From: Druceiella hillmani | Taxonomy: Eukaryota; Arthropoda; Insecta; Lepidoptera; Hepialidae | Reading direction: 5' to 3' | Length of the DNA stretch: 64,000 nucleotides | Assembly: GCA_039881145.1 (NCBI GenBank) | Contig: JAYKKI010000060.1 | Span: 8,828,501 to 8,892,500 of the forward strand | Shown here: piece by piece, positions 46,400-58,812 of the stretch | Position numbering within the stretch: position 1 is the stretch's first letter | Layout of the letters: every line of letters starts with the position of its first letter | Translations under genes and position numbers: made by a program | Notes under the pieces: model-generated | Told to the model about the DNA's origin: nothing | Database searches by the model: none | The model's input: only the letters and a program-made list of their open reading frames with translations

Positions 46400-48974
46400 A
46401 TTCACTCTAGTACATTATCTGTGGTATACATTTTATAGTAGCAGTTAATTTTAAGTTAAAAATACTTTACTGATGACAATTTGTGATATTAATTTTTTTT
46501 CTAAACCTTATTCAGAAGTGCAATACTTCTTTCTTAAACGAATGAGATCGCCAGTTTTTTTTTTAAATTTAATGTCGAAAAAGTTTTATGCGCTGATTTT
46601 TAATATTAGGATAAAATGTTACCAATTATATGCGTAAAATATCTCCGTAGATATTTTGAAACAAGTTATTGCACACGAATAGTTATAAATTATATACAAA
46701 AAGAAAGTTTTGAACCGTTTTAACAAATACGATCCAAGTAATGTCTGTTACCAAAAGAGACTGCGCTAATTATAAACAATTTTGATAGTTTACTTACACG
46801 TCTTCCTGAAATATGGACCATTGTTGATATTATTTTTATGTAACATCCTAAAATATGAAATATTTTTAATCCAGAGACGGTTTTGAGACTATTGCTATGC
46901 CTTTAAGTGACGATGATACTGCTAGAAGTACTTATTTAAGCGATATTTGAAGGAATAAAGATAGTTTATATGCCATTTAAGGTTTTTTTTCAGTGTTAAA
47001 GGGATTGATCTTCCCGTTATTGTATTTTCATATACTTTTTTAGACCTCTCTGTAGTCCAATACGACCGAAATTACATACTTTTACCAAACACAAAATAAA
47101 ACATCAACCCTCCTAAACATACACAGGTCTAACACACAACGCTTTGACCACTGAAATTTCGACCGCCACTTTACAAAACCCAATACAACCCCAAATATTC
47201 CTACCTCAAACTGCTCTAAGAACTATCCACTTGAATGTTTACATTGCCTTGACAGTAACATAGAAAACATGACATTACCATTAGTGGCCTGGCTCACGTC
47301 GTGGCTCGGTTAACGTAGTAACGACTTACATGCAGACAACGGCATATTAACCGTGAATGAGTTCAATATACAACGATGTTTTACGTGTAGACTACGTCGT
47401 AATGTATTCATTGCGTTGGTTTGTTGTTTAAAAAATATAGTTTCTTAAATAAAAGGTATACAACATACGCACATGATATTCCTACAAAAAACTTTATTTC
47501 AGTTTCGCAAAAATGTATTGAACAATTTTTGAAATAATCATTTTACAGAGCTCTAATATCATACCGCTTTCTTATTTAATTTAATTTTTTCGATAAAAAT
47601 TTAATCAATTTCTTATGTTGTGTCAAAAAGTATTAGTTTTTTCCAGGGCTTCAAAAACTATTTCGATAAAATGTTGAGTGGCCTGAGTATTCTACTCAAT
47701 ATTAAAAACTTAACCAAAACATAGTGGACAGGTAATCAAGTCGGTGACAGTTTTATAAAATGTCTACTTTTGCTAATCCATAGTACGCTTAAGTAGCGCG
47801 CTTTACAAGGAACACTTATTATGTTGTGTCATTCCGCTCGTCCGTTAAGCTATCTTCACAGCGTCATGCTTTATACAGTGTTCATGCTCTCATCATCACA
47901 GCATCATGCTCTGTACTGTATGCAATGCTAAAACATTTTCAATTATATCTTAATTATTATACAGCAAAATATCATCTTTTTTTGAAGTACACATCATAAG
48001 GTGTGGCAATTTTTTAGCGTATCATTTTTGATACAAATATGATTTTAGATTTTTTAGCTCATGCGAAAGAAATTAAGGTCCAATATTTTATAAGTATCAA
48101 TCCCACATACTTCTTATTTTTCAACCATGGATTTGATAAATTTGAAAAAAATTATATATTCGATGCCAAAATTAAAATCAAATTATTATAGTCAAATGTT
48201 TCAGGAGGTAGAGACAACAACGTAATCCCAATTTCCACTTGCTTCGCCACACATCGTCGGTTTTTTTTTCTAGATCATGCATTCTGTAGTCAAAGTCAAG
48301 ATTCCGGTCTTCCAATAAAGCAAAGTAACATTAAAGGAACACAAATAACAAAAACATAAACACAAAAATATAGTGCAAAAACGGAGAACGGGGAATGCAT
48401 TAAAAAAGAGAAAACAAACACATCGTTATCGTGGAAAAGTGATGATTAACCAAAATATAAGGACGATACAACAGAAGCAGAAATTTAAAATGTTTACAAA
48501 AACGGATGTGTATAAAATACAGAAAACGATTGTTCTACTTCATACATGTAAAATTAGTTACAACCCGCGTCTTGTACGTCTCGGATTTATGAGTTTTGTA
48601 CCATATATAATTTTCTTTGCAGAAAACCAAAGCGAGAAACTATTAAGAATAAGCAATAAATTTATTTATCCGTTGGTCGGTATTTAAACTTTTGCTTTTA
48701 CCATTAATAAATAATCAGAGTGGTATAATTAATTAAGAGCGTTTTGTCGTCTCCCTGAGGCATTTTCCCACATACATGCATAGTACTGCATTAATAAACA
48801 TAGTGCTTCAAAGTGCTGCATATAATATTAAAAAAACATTTCGTGTTTAATGTATTCGTATATCTTTCAAATTTAAAGTGAAGTTTTAGACGTTCCGTAA
48901 ATCATTGAAAAGTTCGCTGTTTATCTAGTTTTAAAAAATTGCGTTTTTTATAGCGCTTATACATATTCGATTTT
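46400..48974. other. AT-rich DNA with a balanced patch at 47040-47420
   Basis: No recognised gene. A 104-codon plus-strand frame (48373-48687, starting TTG-like rather than ATG at 48373) is Lys/Arg-rich at its N-terminus and unassigned; I do not call it a gene. Confidence 0.4.
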
Positions 48975-49490
48975 CAGTTTAGTGCAGATATTCAATTACA
49001 GAAGGTAAAAGAGGTATTGTTTTTGGTTTGTTTGTGAATATATATTAAAACATGTTCCAGATTTTTTAACGAAATATTACGATCTACATAACTCAATTGC
49101 TTTTAAGAAATGTACACTCAATTTTAACAGCTTATCAAAATTTCTCAAGTTTAATGTAGATATTCGATTATAGAAGGTAAAAGAGGTATTGTTTTTGGTT
49201 TGTTTGTGAATATATATTAAAACATGTTCCAGATTTTTTAACGAAATATTACGATCTACATAACTAAATTGCTTTTAAGAAATGTACACTCAATTTTAAC
49301 AGTTTATCAAAATTTCTCAAGTTTAATGTAGATATTCGATTATAGAAGGTAAAAGAGGTATTGTTTTTTGTTTGTTTGTGAATATATATTAAAACATGTT
49401 CCAGATTTTTTAGCGAAATATTACGATCTACATAACTCAATTGCTTTTAAGAAATGTACACTCAATTTTAACAGCTTCTCAAAATTTCCT
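48975..49490. repeat. Tandem array, 172-bp unit, about 2.9 copies
   Basis: GAAGGTAAAAGAGGTATTGT occurs at 49001, 49173 and 49345, exactly 172 apart. Copies are almost identical, so the amplification is recent. Confidence 0.93.
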
Positions 49491-52029
49491 TTATCTAATG
49501 TTCGATAGGTATTTAAATAATAGCGTATACTTCTGTATTGCAATTTTTCCAGCCATAATTAGTCTTGTTACTATAAAGGGATGCTTCCATCAAGCAAGAA
49601 CTATAATTTGCAGTAATTTTTTGTTACTATATAGTGAATTAATTTTTTTGCTTCATTTCTTTAATATGATCTTTTACATTTCAAACCACTTTCATTCTAT
49701 GAAGCATTTGTCGACAGATTAGTTGAAAATACGATGAAAGGGTAAAGGATTTTGAATAATTTTAAGTATAGTACTAAACTATATCTATGCCATACTTTTA
49801 AAATTAAATATTTGTTACTAGATATAAATTTAACCACAATCTTATAACTTTAATTACTAGACAGAAACTTAAAGTATATCACAGCAGAAATGTCTATTTT
49901 AATAATAAAATTACACATATTTCTAATGTTGCGTAACGTCGTTAAGTAAAAAAATTAATAACTAATGCGTTAGTCAGTTGCATGTCCACAGCGAGAATTT
50001 GAAAAAATTTAGAAAACTGTTAATATGCCACTTCAAAATATGAATAAAATTGTGTAGTGCAATATGTAAACGTGCATTCATTTGTTGGATTGTGGGATAT
50101 TATATTCAAAATGACTAAAATACTTGTAGAAATAAATCGGGTTCCAAAAACTTCACTATGTACGAATATGTGAAAAAATTTGGTAAATCTAAATTGCATA
50201 AAAGAAAATTGAGTTCATTCAACATAAAAAAAAAACTATTTACGAATTCATCGAGCGTGTTGTCGAGTTGAATATTTAAATGTCGATTCCACAAAAGTGG
50301 AACTCGTTGAATAAAATGATAAAATAGTGTCATTCATAATCTTTTCATTTTATAATATATAGTGCCATTCGTAACCTTTTCATTTTATTACCTGTAATAA
50401 TACAGGTAATAAAATGAAAAGGTTATAAAACAAGAAGGTAGGTACTGTAATTGCTGTATACACCTAGAAATTGGACAATCGGAATAAGTACAGATGATTT
50501 ATTTCCTATAAAATTTGTTGGTATTAACATTTTTTTCTCGTAATTACATTTGCAAATATATTAATTAGATAACATAAAATTACAACATCTGAGACTTTTG
50601 TGCTTTGCATTCACTATATGTGATTGTTGACTGACACTTATAGCACAGTGCATATAAATCAAAGCATATATTTTAGTACTCTCCACCATGTTCAGAATTT
50701 GATTTGTACCGTATTTATTTAGTATTTATACTACTGTTTCAGATTAACACATAGTCTTAATATACAAATACCTTCAAAAAGCTCAAGTGACTATTGACTA
50801 TCTTTCAATTATTATATTTCTTTCATCTTCAAGTTTTATCCTACCAATTAGGCTTAGTACTTCATAACATTGACTCGACAAAATTCACAACGTCATCGCA
50901 CAAAATCGTCGAAGTCTTCTCGTGATTAATGACATTTTCTGGCATCGTACGGCGACTTGATACCGATACAAACCAAATGTCAATCACTACAGAAAGTCAA
51001 CATTTCTATCTTGTTATATACCATTGAAGAGAGCGAAATATTCGTACTTACATTAAATATGATGATTCATTTATTACTATTAAAAAGCGCATACGGAACT
51101 CTTGAAACTTTCTAACAGAACAAGAGGTGGGAACCCGATGCGAACACAGTAATTATCTATTATTCTACTCAGCTTCGCTCTAACCCTTTGGGAGTTCAGA
51201 GACATTGAAAAAGTCGCGCAGTTGGGAAACGCAACTCGGTTTTAGAACGCTATTGTTTGAATGGACCGCTTTTGAGATGTGTCTGATTTCACTATAATGT
51301 CTCAGTACAATTATGTGCGACGAGCCAACACTTTGGTTTGATTAATTTAATCAAATATTAAAGTAAATGTCAAAGTTATTATTGAAAGTTTGAGAGGAAT
51401 TGTGAGCTTAAGCGTGCAGTAAAGTGACACATATTTAGATTTAATATAAAAGTCACAATCGCATGTTAGATATATAAATTTAAGTAATGTCATGTATTCA
51501 TTTGAGGAAAATATTATTGAACACATCCATTAGATTAGATGCATATTTGGATAAAATATATTGTTTCTCACTAACATGTATCTCTTCTCAAATGCGTTTG
51601 TTGTACTTGATTTATTAAGAATAGGCAAAGAAAAACATATATATGAAAACGGATGCAAAATAAAATTTATATTTTCTTGACTTTTTGAAAACATTCTTGT
51701 CGATTTCCGACTTTGCCATTTTTCTCTGGAAATATTCGTTCAAGTCCATTTATGTAATTTAAATTCATTAATCTGTCTAGGAATCAAAATCCCCTATATT
51801 GTTCATGAACTGAAAGTTTTGAAGATAAAAATCTCGTGTTAGATAATTATATGTATAGAAAATGACCTTCAAAATAAAGTACCTTCTCTCCTCCCCCATA
51901 AATAACCTTTAAACCACAAGTTCGCCGAAATATGAATAAATTAATGATAGGTGTTTGGTTTGTTTTGAATTTTGGTAAAAATAAAATTATTACGGTTTAA
52001 AATTACCTAAAATTTTAAAAGTATTTGTG
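49491..52029. other. AT-rich DNA, one hairpin, balanced patches at 50880-51330
   Basis: No recognised gene. The balanced patches hold CpGs but no coding sequence that I recognise. Confidence 0.4.
50372..50425. repeat. Perfect hairpin, 25-bp arms, 4-nt loop
   Basis: Arms 50372-50396 (TAACCTTTTCATTTTATTAC then CTGTA) and 50401-50425 are exact reverse complements. A related direct copy of CTTTTCATTTTAT lies just upstream (50341-50353). Confidence 0.9.
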
Positions 52030-52500
52030 GAGGTTGTTTTAACTAGTTATTCAATCCATAGCTATATATGACTATAATTTCCAATTAAAATAATTTTCGA
52101 TACTTTGCGTCAACGATTTCACGAGTTATAAATCTACGAAATCACCTTAAGTGTTAAAGAAATTATGGATATTGTTTTGGGTATAAGCCAATTACATGAA
52201 GTTTTTCAAGTATTCATAGCTGTTATTTTGGACAATTAGTCAATTTATAACATTTCATTAGAATTTTTAATTAAAATTATTTTTAATGCTTTGCGTCAAC
52301 GATTTCATGAGTTATAGATGTACGGAATCACTTTAGGTGTTCAAGGAATTATGGATATTGTTTTGGGTATAATCTAATTACGTGAAGTTTTTCACGTATT
52401 CATAGGTGTTATTTTGGACAATTAAGGAATTTATAACATTTTATTAGAATTTTTAATTAAAATTATTTTGGTTAACTTACATCAACGATTTCATGAAATA
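52030..52500. repeat. Tandem array, 186-bp unit, about 2.4 copies
   Basis: TCAACGATTTCA recurs at about 52109, 52295 and 52481 (186 apart). Shared blocks include ATGGATATTGTTTTGGGTAT, GTGTTATTTTGGACAATTA and GAATTTTTAATTAAAATTAT. Units differ at roughly one base in ten or more. Confidence 0.88.
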
Positions 52501-53825
52501 TGCTACTACTGAACCAGCTTTGTGCATGATTTAATTTGATTGGATTATGAGACCTTTTTACAATGACCATTTATATTTTAATTAATGATACAGTTTCAAA
52601 AATGCAATAATTTCATAGTGATTAAATAAATACTGAGTGACTTTTCATTTTTCTTTAAAAATTCGAATTTCATTGCATTCCTAGTATTAACACATATCCT
52701 ACATTTTCAAAACAGACATATCTAGTATTTTCATGAGCAAATGTAAACTCCAACTTTTCGTCAGTATAATACTCAGTCCCAAAGTGACCTGAACTCATTG
52801 TCATGTAATAAAGAAGTTTGTGGAAAATATGGCAAAAATTAATTCTGCGTTTTCCTTTATTAAATATATAATAATAAAAAGTTTAAAACAAACAAATTAA
52901 AAATAGCAGGAAGCAGAGAAAAAAGGATGAGTATATGTGCATAGAACGGAAGCAGAAAACAGTCGCCGAGTAATAATAAAGGGAGCTTTTTAGAAATTTT
53001 TTTATAAAATTGAACGACTTGGCAAAACATTATGAAACCCAATAAATTTGTATTCAAATAGTTAATCATTCTATAGACAATCATCAATGTCGGTGAAGAA
53101 CTGCAACCTGTAATATATGCTCATATATACCTACTTGTTTATGTACACACAACCCAATGGAAGAGAAGAGAGAAGTCATTATTCAAAGGCAAATTTAGAT
53201 AAAAATAAATATATAAAAAAATTAAAAACATAGTACTTTTTTATAGAAATATCTCCACTTTCCAAAAATGCTAGATTATAAAAAAATAAATAACCAAAAA
53301 TAGGTACCTACTTAATCACAATAAATAACTAAGTAACCTATTTTTGAAGTCGGTCTCAGGACTGTCGACCAACATAAACTTTTACAACAAAAAATTTATA
53401 ATTTATTTTAATTTATAATGTAAATTTAAAACCCTATCTTCAAATGTACCCACAATAGGAAACAGTTTCAAAAAGGGCATATTTACGATATAAAATCCTA
53501 CATTTGATTAAGTTGATTAGCGGTACTGACACCAACTTCAAAAATAAGTAACTCAGTTATTTATAGCGAATAAGTAGATATATATGTTGAGTTAATTACA
53601 CTTTGTACTTTTTAGTACCTGTTTTTTTAAAGTCGGTTTTATAAAAGATATTTTATTTTAGAATTTTTAGTGATTAAGAATATTAAGATCATGATTAACA
53701 TTCAATTATTTTGTTTCTTAAAATATTGTATCATTATTAAAAGTCACAGGTAAAAGCTAGCATATTGATAATTTTCTCTTTTCTAAAGTTGGTTATCAAC
53801 AACACACAGAAAGGAAGCTATAGTA
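52501..53825. other. AT-rich DNA with GAAGTCGGT motifs
   Basis: TTTTTGAAGTCGGTC (53342), TTTTTAAAGTCGGTTTTATA (53623) and AATAAGTAACT-type blocks suggest fragments of a dispersed repeat of a type common in Lepidoptera. Boundaries cannot be set from one window. Confidence 0.4.
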
Positions 53826-54490
53826 GTATCTGCCAGTGGTTAGCTGTTAGCCATTCTCCATACCCGAAGTTCAATATCGGATTTTGCAAAGTAACAGCTA
53901 TCACTTGAGGAGTTCCGTTCTCTATGTTCGAAATCCAGTATCAGATTTTGAAAATTAATAACTAAAGTAACAACTAACTAAAGCAAATATATCGAATCAT
54001 GACCGATTTACTACAATTCGTTAAGAAGTTGCATTATTCATCTTCAAAATTCATCATCAGACTCTGACCTGGTCAATGGTACAGTTAATTTTCAAAGTAA
54101 AAACTACTAGTATTACAATCTTGCATTGCGGTTTATTTACTACCACCCGATAAGGAGTTTCATTGTTTATCTCCAGGACGCATCGTCAGACTCTAATATG
54201 GTCGATAGTGTACTTATTTTGCAAAGTACATAATAACTGCCAGTAGCAAATATCTCGAATAACGTTCAATTTATTACCATCTGTTAAGGAGTTCCATTTT
54301 TCAACTCATAATCAAATTCTGACTCGGTCGGTGGTTATTTTGCAAAGTGACGAGTAAAATGTAGTTATTTTGCTAAGTAACATCTACCCGTAGCAGATAT
54401 ATTGAATCATAGTTGATTTACTGCCATTTGTTAAGGAATTCCATCGTTCATTTTCGGACCTCGTCATCAGATCATCATCATATTTACATG
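53826..54490. repeat. Degenerate tandem array, 114-146-bp unit, five copies
   Basis: Each copy carries GTTAAGGAGTTCCAT..TTCATCT, CATCATCAGACTCTGA.CTGG, TTATTTTGCAAAGTAACA and a TATATCGAATCATG-type block. The GAGTTCC landmark is near 53909, 54023, 54153, 54285 and 54431. TCTGAAGTTGGTTAAAAAGT (54621) just downstream resembles the GAAGTCGGTT motifs upstream, so the array may be the interior of a dispersed element. Confidence 0.75.
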
Positions 54491-56280
54491 AGACTACCCT
54501 TAAAGTATCCTCTTTCAAATAAAAAAAAAGAATCATCCACTCGGAAAATCGGTCCACTCGGTAAAGAATTATCCTTGAAAATAAATATAAAAAAAAAGAT
54601 TCCGATGACTTCCTCTTTTTTCTGAAGTTGGTTAAAAAGTCGGTTACCTATAAAATTACCCGCGTTACACTACTTCTATCATAAAAACTTGAGGCTGGCG
54701 TGCTAATCAATAATAAAGCACACACGAGCGGAATATAAAACGTTGTGTAGTGTATACTTGACATCTCAATTAAAAATCACCTGACAACTTGAAACCTAAT
54801 TAACCATTGTTTTACGCTACAGTACAGCTACCAGTGCAATGTGCATGCTCCCGTTATTAACCCAAGCATTGTGTTACCAATATTTTCATAATGGAGTGTG
54901 CACTTAGACTGCAGGCATTAGCAGTAAATTAACATACACATTTAACAACGCCTCAATTGCTAGGTGAGCGTTGGAAATATTTCTTTCATAATTTTATCGT
55001 TTTGTAATGCAGATTTAAGCTTACAACTTTTGGAAGTTATACTTCTTTAGGTGCGTTATGAATAAATGATTACAGTGACAATTTATGATGCACGCGTGTA
55101 CAGGCACGATCCCACAAAAAAAGCAACAGAATGAAGTTGGTCACGATGCTTGCGCACGATGCCATAAAATCGACAGTATGAAGTTAGACATTAAACATAT
55201 ATTTAATTTCGTGTATTGATTGACATTATTATATATTAAAAGTAGGTATTAAAATATATTTTAAGTGTATTTCTCTAAGTGAAGTTAAGTTTCGGTACGT
55301 ATTTATTTGCATTGTAAATTATAAATTATTATTTTATCCCTAGCCAAATACATAAAATTAATTAATTACAATAAATTTTGAGCATATTCATTTATATTCA
55401 TTATTGATTAAACTTTATTTAGATTGTTTTAGTAAATTTTATAATTCATGATATATCTTTGAATTTTAAAAATTTATTAATTCATTGAATTTAGATTTTA
55501 CTGGACGTATTAACAATGAAACTCCAGTTTTTTATTATTTTATTTCCATTAATTATTTGCGAGATAAATAAAGTATTCCCGTATTATGTCAAAGAAATAA
55601 AAAAAAAAAAAAAACTTCTAACCAGCGTACATAAGTACACATACAATTTTTTTGAAATAGCCGCTTGGTTTCTTTTAATTTGATGCCAGGTTTTATTTGC
55701 TTTAGAATTACTTTATTATTTCCAATAGATTTATTTTAGATTTACGTACTCTACATTGTAGACATATTGTTTAATTTGATGCCAAGTTTTATTTTCTTTA
55801 GGAATACTTTATTATTTTCAATATACGTACGTACTGTATATTTATTTTCTAAGTACTTCTTTCATTAACTTTAACGTAACGTCATATTTTTGTCCTTTAT
55901 ACAACCAAATTCTAAAATAAATACCGCTGCGCGTTTAAACCTTTCATTTTGTAAGTAGAGTCTAAGTAGGGGATGTGTGATTTGCCGTTATAAGAAAAGC
56001 ATATTGTGTCTCTCCGATATGTGTCCCTTTGATCTTTATATTCACAATTCATAAATCTGTATTATATAGGGGAGGAGATTGTTGTCAACCTTTAAAACCT
56101 TTTTACTCTATAACCGGCATAAAAAACTCTGAAATCAAACCGAAACCCTTTTTTCTTCTTCGACTATAACCAGCATAAAAAACCCTGAAATCAAACCGAA
56201 ACTCATGTTTCTACAGCCTAGAGCAGGCCAGGATCGTCCGAATGAGCTTTTTACATCGGAGTATATTAGATACTTTGTTT
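54491..56280. other. AT-rich DNA with a two-copy 105-bp duplication
   Basis: TTTAATTTGATGCCAGGTTT (55675) and TTTAATTTGATGCCAAGTTT (55771) begin two similar blocks running to about 55850. An A16 run lies at about 55599. No gene recognised. Confidence 0.5.
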
Positions 56281-56372
56281 CTAGTTGGTAACCTTTAATA
56301 TTTTTAAGTCATTCTTGACGTCATCACGCCATTTGAGTGTAGGTCTTCCCTGTTTCCTGGTACCGAAAAACC
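56281..56372 (-). pseudogene. Relic of a non-LTR retrotransposon ORF (C-terminal region), with nonsense mutation
   Basis: The minus frame reads GTRKQGRPTLKWRDDVKNDL then KILKVTN and a TAG stop. GRPxLxWxDxVxxDLKxLxVxNW is the familiar near-C-terminal motif of insect endonuclease-reverse transcriptase ORFs. The stop sits where the conserved Trp codon (TGG) is expected, so TGG to TAG is the likely change. The frame upstream (to 56526) is not recognisably part of the element. Confidence 0.7.
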
Positions 56373-56526
56373 CTAAGTTCAATAATATTTTGATATCTTT
56401 GCATCGTTGTAAATTTTTATATCTTTTGTCTCCTAATATGCCTTTTATAAATAAACATTGATGTAGAAAGAGTAGATATAAGTAGATAAGGTTCACTGGA
56501 AAAATAATGTTTTTTAAGAATCTCAT

Positions 56527-57214
56527 CTTGTATTCTAAAGGTTTTTCTTAAAAAAGTTAAGTTTTATTAATAAATCATCTTTATGTAAAAAGACAATTAT
56601 TATATCTATATGAATTAATGTTACACACTAAGATATGTCAGAGAGCAACAATTTTTCCTTCCATATTACTTAGATTTGTATCCTCTAATATTACTCCATT
56701 CCATATTTCTTCCCCCTAAATTTTAAGGCTAAACCCCTAAGCTGATTACAGTGTCAGGCGATGATAGGTCAATATTTAATAAGAATAGTTTTTCGATATT
56801 TAATATTTGTGATAAAACTATATCTAGAAATTTGAAGTGATAAGCTTATTTCATAGGAGCAAAGTGAAATCAATGATTTAAAACAAAATGGAGTAATAAA
56901 CAAAACTCGGTGATCTACTAGATATAATTTAAGTAATTTTGTTTCTATTCAGGAAGTTACATTACACTTCTTTTCTCACATTACATTGTTATTCTGCTTT
57001 GAAGTATTCTACATTATCTTTAGAAAAGTAAAGAGAACATGGCACAACCCACAGAAGCTAACCCAAAATAAAATATCAACAAGTCAATCTATACTGAGAT
57101 AATATTGATTTCATTTTTAACGTCTTATTTATGAAAATGGATTTGGACGTTCTTACTGTGTAACGTTATAAAATATAATTATATATATTAGTACACATAA
57201 TTGACCATCTAATG
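56527..57214. other. AT-rich spacer
   Basis: No gene or clear repeat recognised. Confidence 0.5.
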
Positions 57215-57765
57215 ACTTCCTTGGTGTGTCACATCTATACGAAGATGTAAGTAAACCCATGATATACATAGGTTATGTCACAATCAAGAAAGAATGTACA
57301 GGTTTAATAACTTATTGTTCTCATATGGATATAACTACCCTCTCAGACAAATGGGGAAATACTTCACCTTTATGAAGCCTCGTTCTCAAGCTTGGTGTGT
57401 ACGAAGATGTAAGTAAGCTCATTATATTTGTCTAGTCGAATGACATAGGTTATGTTACAATCAAGAAAGCTAGTTCAGGGTTTACAAACTCTTGATTCTC
57501 ATATGAATAAAATTATCCTCTCAGACAAAGGGGCAAATACTTCGCCTTGATGAAGCCTTATTCTCAAGCTTGATGTGTACGAAGATGTAAGTAAGCCCAT
57601 GATATTTGTCTAGTCAAATAACATAGGTTATGTTACAATCTGGAAAGCAAGTACAGGGTTTACAAACTCATGATTCTCATATGAATATAATTACCCAATT
57701 AATTAATTAAAAAGGGGTAAATACTTCGCCTTGATGAAGCCTTGTTCTCAAGCTCATCAACAAAC
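57215..57765. repeat. Tandem array, 162-178-bp unit, three copies
   Basis: GAAGATGTAAGTAA recurs at 57241, 57403 and 57581. Shared blocks: CATAGGTTATGTTACAATCA, GATTCTCATATGAATA, AATACTTCGCCTTGATGAAG and CTCAAGCTTG.TGTGTACG. Unit one lacks the TTTGTCTAGTC segment, explaining its shorter length. Confidence 0.9.
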
Positions 57766-58559
57766 TCCACTCCCAGATGAATCATAATTTCTCAAATCTT
57801 ATAACCTTTAGACGGAAACCCCGCGAGGGCGATCAACACAGTTCAGTCCTCAGATTACGTCAGTCATAATCTAGATATAAGTCTTAACCCAAATCTAAAT
57901 AGTCGTTTGGGAGTTTATTCTGCTGAGAAGAATTAAAATTCGTTTATGATAAAACTCTAAAGCCACTTAATTTTAATTAATTTATATTCATAATATGTGT
58001 AAGTATTTCAAAGTCGTTATAATAGCGTAGAAATTCATTTAAAAAGGTTTGTGACAGCGTCTGACTTGACATAAGCACAGTAGTTCTGCATTCATAGAGT
58101 TTTGCTGACAAAGAATAAAAATCTAGAACTAAGCTGTTTAGCTGCACTTACGTCAATCTTACATCATGTTTGTGAAGAAACTTATTTACATCACATTTTT
58201 ATCTAACATCGTTCAAAATCAATGTACTAAACATCTAACTCAAACCATTAGTTTTTACTTGTCAGTTTATTCCACTGCAAAAAAGTGTGACATTAAAGTT
58301 AAAAGACGTTGACGAAAAATACTGGGAAGACCCCGGAGTATTTTTTACAATGACTATTTCACAGTTTCTAGAAAAGATCTAGAACAAAATACAATTTCAT
58401 CAAAAATCTCGTGTTTATATTTTTCTTTTAAATAATATTTTTGAAGTCGGTAGGGAGTTGGGAAAATGGAAAAAATTAAAGTAAATAAGCATTGGCCATG
58501 TTCAGTTTTTATTAACCAGAGATAGTTAGTTTTTTATATTGGAATAACATATTAAGTCA
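57766..58559. other. AT-rich DNA with a short GC-richer block
   Basis: GGAAACCCCGCGAGGGCGAT (57817-57836) stands out in an otherwise AT-rich stretch. No gene or RNA assigned. Confidence 0.4.
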
Positions 58560-58812
58560 CTATTAAATTAAACTACGTGATGTAGTATTATTTCTACTTT
58601 CTATAAGTTCTTTACCACGGCCTAGATTTCGTTGTACTACAACATCTTCAGGTGGGCTATTAGCAAAGTTACTTGCTAATAGCCCACCTGAAGATGTTGT
58701 AATACAATGAAACTTAGGTCGTGGTAAAGAACTTAAAGAAAGTAGAAATAATACTACATCACGTAGTTTCATATATTTGTGAATAATTAATTTCTACAAA
58801 ATTAATGCCAAA
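58560..58812 (-). mobile_element. Hairpin element, copy 5
   Basis: Arms about 58567-58668 and 58671-58770 form an almost uninterrupted foldback (centre near GCAAAGTTACTTGC). The unique end (TTTCTACAAAATTAATGCC) lies on the right, so it is inverted relative to copies 2-4. A minus-strand open frame (58563-58772) is a by-product of the palindrome. Flanking CATATTAAGTCA and CACATTAAGTGTCA are only weakly convincing as a duplication. Confidence 0.8.

Noticed and set aside
57810..57850. GC-rich CCCCGCGAGGGCG block considered as a tRNA or structured RNA
   Set aside because: No cloverleaf, TTCGA-type T-loop or acceptor pairing could be found.
58563..58772. 69-codon minus-strand frame
   Set aside because: It lies across both arms of a hairpin element; the open frame reflects the palindrome, not a gene.
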